The translations under genes and the position numbers were made by a program. Shown here in pieces: positions 5,944-8,198 of a stretch of 8,198 bases of DNA. Position 1 is the first letter of the stretch; every line of letters starts with the position of its first letter. The DNA is from Chloroflexota bacterium (GTDB lineage: Bacteria > Chloroflexota > Anaerolineae > B4-G1 > SLSP01), in NCBI GenBank assembly GCA_012798275.1, contig JAAZNO010000374.1:1-8198 (forward strand), given 5' to 3'. The notes beneath the pieces are model-generated. The model ran no database searches. It worked only from the letters and a program-made list of their open reading frames with translations, and was not told where the DNA came from.

Positions 5944-7920
5944 CTATTCCAGCTCCACCACAATCACCGAGATGTTGTCTTCTCCACCGGCCGCGTTCGC
6001 CGCGGCGACGAGCGCATCACACGCCTGCTGAGGGCTCCGCCCTGTCTCGACGAAACGTTGGATCTCAGCGTCGAGCACCATTTCCCACAAGCCATCGCTG
6101 CAGAGGATCAGACGGTCGCCCCGCGACAGCAACACGGTGAACGTGTCTACTTCGACATTCTCCTGCTGGCCCAATGACCGATAGATCTGGTTCCGCTGCG
6201 GATAGCTGCGCGCTTGCTCCGCCGTGATGACGTGCGCCTGTACCAACCGCGCCACCAGGGAATGATCCTGCGTGATCTGCCGCAGCTGCCCCTCCCGCAG
6301 CAGGTAAGTTCGGCTGTCCCCCACGTTCGCAATCGTGGCCACATTCCCGATGATCAACGCCGCCGTGACCGTGGATCCCATGTTGCTCTGCTGCGCGCTG
6401 GCGTGATGGGCCAGCGTCTTGTTGGCGGCCTGGATCGCCTCCTGAAGCAGATTTCCGGGGACGTTTTCCGTGGTGAACTTGCGGGTCTCCTTACGCAGGT
6501 CGGGGAGCACCTTGCTCTTGAGAATCCATTCCGTCACGACCTGATAGACCATGCGGCTGGCGACGTCTCCCGCGTCATGGCCGCCCATGCCGTCAGCGAC
6601 CATGTAGAAGCCAATCGGCACCGCGCCCCCCTGCTGCGCCTTGTCGAAGGTGAAGGTGACCACGGAATCCTCGTTGCGGGCGTGTTTGCGCCCGGAATCG
6701 GTCGCCTGTCCGTGAATCGGCCTGAGAGGGCGCGCCGCGCCGGGAGCAGACGCCAGCGGCAAGTCCGCCAGCATCGCCGCCACGGTCGGATATTGCCCCT
6801 GCAGCGCTCCAGCGATCACCTCCCGGTGCTCCTCAGGGAGGGTGTCGAGCGCCCCCGGCAGGGGCGTGACGCCGGTCGTGAGATAACCGAGCGTCTGTCC
6901 CAGGAAGGCGATGTCGCGCGCCACCTGCGCCCGACCGCCATCGGCGCTGGAAAACGGCGCGCAGACGCTGAGATCGGCCACCTTCACCGCCCCATCTCCG
7001 CCAAAAGAGATCACCTGCTCCAGGTTTTCCAGCAGCGACATGGTTGCCGGCGTGAAGGCGAGGCCTTGCTGATGCAAATAGCTCAACACCCGTCCGATGG
7101 GGGCGAGCAGCATCAGCGCATCGCCGGAAGTGTGGACACGGCGTCCGCGCACCAACACGCCCCAGCGTCCCGGATGCTCCACCACGGTGTACACCGCCTG
7201 CTGAAAAACCAGCATGTCCCGATGTGGCAAAATATCGGGGTGAGTGGTGCGGCTCACGGCAAGCACGGCCGCATCTGGCGGCAAAGCCCCTTCACCCGGC
7301 GCACGACGTTCGTGAATCAACACCGTATTGAGCGGCGTCGTGCAGCGCGCACACAAGCCGCCAGGCGGCGCCTGCGGGTGCAGGGTGCGACATGCCGCGT
7401 TGGGACAGCGCAGGTCAACGGCGTCATAGTAGACCGAATAGCTCAGTTCGCGCGCCGTGAGGATGTGGTAGCGTTGGGCGAAAATCGCCCCGGCGGTGAA
7501 AGGTTTCACGGGCCCGCTTCCCGCAGGAACGAGAGGAGTCGCCGGCACAGTGACCGCCCCTCCAGACGAGAGAGCGGAAGGCGGCGATTCCGGTCGCAAC
7601 GGCGCAGTTGGCCCGGCCAGGCCCGGCGGGCTCGCCGGCGGTGGCGCCGGAGGGGCGGGATTCTCATTCAGGATCTTCGTCTGAGATCGCCGCGGCGCAC
7701 GAGGGGAGGCCACCGCTCGAGGGGACTGGGGCTTGGGCCTCCCCGACGTGCCCCGAAATTCCCGCAACACCCGTCCCAGAATCGCCTCGCCACCCGGCGC
7801 TGCTTCCGTCGTCTCCAATCGGGCGCCGCACTGAATGCAAAACCGGGGCTCGCCGGGCGGAGGTGGGGTCTCCTCGACATTTTCAGCCCCGCAATGAGGA
7901 CACACTTTCGTGTAGGGCAT
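5944..7920 (-). CDS. Zinc ribbon-pseudokinase-PP2C Ser/Thr protein phosphatase
   Basis: This 658-residue protein has three parts. An N-terminal zinc ribbon has Cys7/10/28/31, followed by a Pro/Ala-rich linker to about 143. Residues about 145-390 resemble a Hanks kinase fold (AQRYHIL at 148-154, VYYDAVD at 163-169, YLHQQG, VKVADLS), but the glycine loop is lost, HRD is replaced by FTP (289-291) and DFG by DLS (316-318). A CX4C-X12-CX2C knuckle (Cys172/177/190/193) sits in the N-lobe. Residues about 404-658 are a PP2C/PPM phosphatase with RNED (415-418), DGMGGH (443-448), GDSR (Asp535), SDGLWE (Asp609) and GGEDN (Asp648), so the metal-binding aspartates are intact. It should dephosphorylate Ser/Thr residues using Mn/Mg, probably opposing the kinases encoded downstream. 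The pseudokinase could act as a regulator or docking platform, which is inference. The start overlaps the previous stop by one base (TGATG), and GGAG lies nine bases upstream, suggesting translational coupling. No membrane span is seen. Confidence 0.94.
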   Translation of the reverse strand: MPYTKVCPHCGAENVEETPPPPGEPRFCIQCGARLETTEAAPGGEAILGRVLREFRGTSGRPKPQSPRAVASPRAPRRSQTKILNENPAPPAPPPASPPGLAGPTAPLRPESPPSALSSGGAVTVPATPLVPAGSGPVKPFTAGAIFAQRYHILTARELSYSVYYDAVDLRCPNAACRTLHPQAPPGGLCARCTTPLNTVLIHERRAPGEGALPPDAAVLAVSRTTHPDILPHRDMLVFQQAVYTVVEHPGRWGVLVRGRRVHTSGDALMLLAPIGRVLSYLHQQGLAFTPATMSLLENLEQVISFGGDGAVKVADLSVCAPFSSADGGRAQVARDIAFLGQTLGYLTTGVTPLPGALDTLPEEHREVIAGALQGQYPTVAAMLADLPLASAPGAARPLRPIHGQATDSGRKHARNEDSVVTFTFDKAQQGGAVPIGFYMVADGMGGHDAGDVASRMVYQVVTEWILKSKVLPDLRKETRKFTTENVPGNLLQEAIQAANKTLAHHASAQQSNMGSTVTAALIIGNVATIANVGDSRTYLLREGQLRQITQDHSLVARLVQAHVITAEQARSYPQRNQIYRSLGQQENVEVDTFTVLLSRGDRLILCSDGLWEMVLDAEIQRFVETGRSPQQACDALVAAANAAGGEDNISVIVVELE

Positions 7921-8198
7921 CAGCGTTTACTCCATTTTCCATCCGCAAACAGCAGATAAGTTTCGCCCGTGTCTAGCCGCAGGATGACGCCGCGCTCGAA
8001 ATCCTGCACCGGAGCATCAAAACCGCGCTCCAGCTCCAGCGCTTCCCCCAATCCGCCGCTCACGGAAGCGTAGGTGCACCAAACCTTGCCAAATCCGCGC
8101 AGGGGCGTCGGCGGCGTCGTTTCTGTGCCGCACGTGTACGTAGGATCGCCCTCATGCCAGGCATTGGCAAAGCCCTGCCAGCTGCCACTCTGATACAC
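7920..8198 (-). CDS. 3' end of a gene of unknown function, surface-protein-type tail domain
   Basis: The right edge cuts this gene, and the GTG at the very edge is probably an internal valine, so only the last 93 codons including the stop are visible. The segment contains PLRGFGKVWC, LGEALELERGF, VQDFERGVIL and a closing YLLFADGKW. From memory, this order (RGFGK-W, LG-A, E-GF, Q-FERG, then a beta pair ending in DGTW) recurs at the C-terminus of secreted or anchored Chloroflexota proteins. I do not know a function for it. Two cysteines (in YTCG and VWCTY) could form a disulfide if the domain is outside the cell. It ends in TGA sharing its A with the phosphatase start, so the two are almost certainly one transcript and probably functionally linked. 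The upstream part, which could hold a kinase, a membrane span or an FHA domain, is not in the window. Confidence 0.75.
   Translation of the reverse strand: MYQSGSWQGFANAWHEGDPTYTCGTETTPPTPLRGFGKVWCTYASVSGGLGEALELERGFDAPVQDFERGVILRLDTGETYLLFADGKWSKR

Noticed and set aside
6214..7959. Plus-strand open frame of 581 codons opposite the phosphatase gene
   Set aside because: It is very Arg/His-rich with no recognisable domain, and lies antisense to a gene with full PP2C motifs. GC-rich codon use on the minus strand removes stops from the opposite frame.

Overview
The window is GC-rich and every gene I accept lies on the minus strand, so it reads from right to left. Threonine/proline-rich stalks between membrane anchors and outer domains, several Hanks-type kinases in a row, and the tail domain of the first gene all suggest a member of the Chloroflexota, probably Anaerolineae-like. 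That assignment rests on pattern recognition, not a search. I see no RNA genes, CRISPR array, insertion sequence, integrase or phage gene.

Layout in the direction of transcription: (1) 8198-7920, the 3' end of a gene cut by the right edge, ending in a repeat-like domain I associate with Chloroflexota surface proteins. (2) 7920-5944, a 658-residue protein whose start codon shares one base with the preceding stop. It joins a zinc ribbon, a kinase fold without catalytic residues and carrying its own four-cysteine knuckle, and a catalytically complete PP2C phosphatase. (3) 5892-5461, a small single-pass membrane protein with a T/P stalk and a divergent LysM-like domain. (4) A 137-152 base AT-richer gap (5309-5460) with an imperfect dyad, the best candidate site for an internal promoter or operator. 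(5) 5308-3245, a soluble Ser/Thr kinase with a double zinc ribbon and about eight TPR repeats. (6) 3189-1657, a Ser/Thr kinase with a polytopic membrane tail. (7) 1620-1, a Ser/Thr kinase with one membrane span, a long T/P stalk and the start of an outer beta-rich domain, cut by the left edge.

Together this looks like a compact reversible-phosphorylation island: three active kinases with different input/output regions (cytosolic TPR, polytopic membrane, extracytoplasmic), one opposing PP2C phosphatase fused to a pseudokinase, and a LysM protein that could bind cell-wall glycan. Kinases 6 and 7 are clearly tandem duplicates. A role in envelope sensing is inference. The kinase and phosphatase activities follow from complete motif sets. 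The most unusual element is the zinc ribbon-pseudokinase-PP2C fusion.
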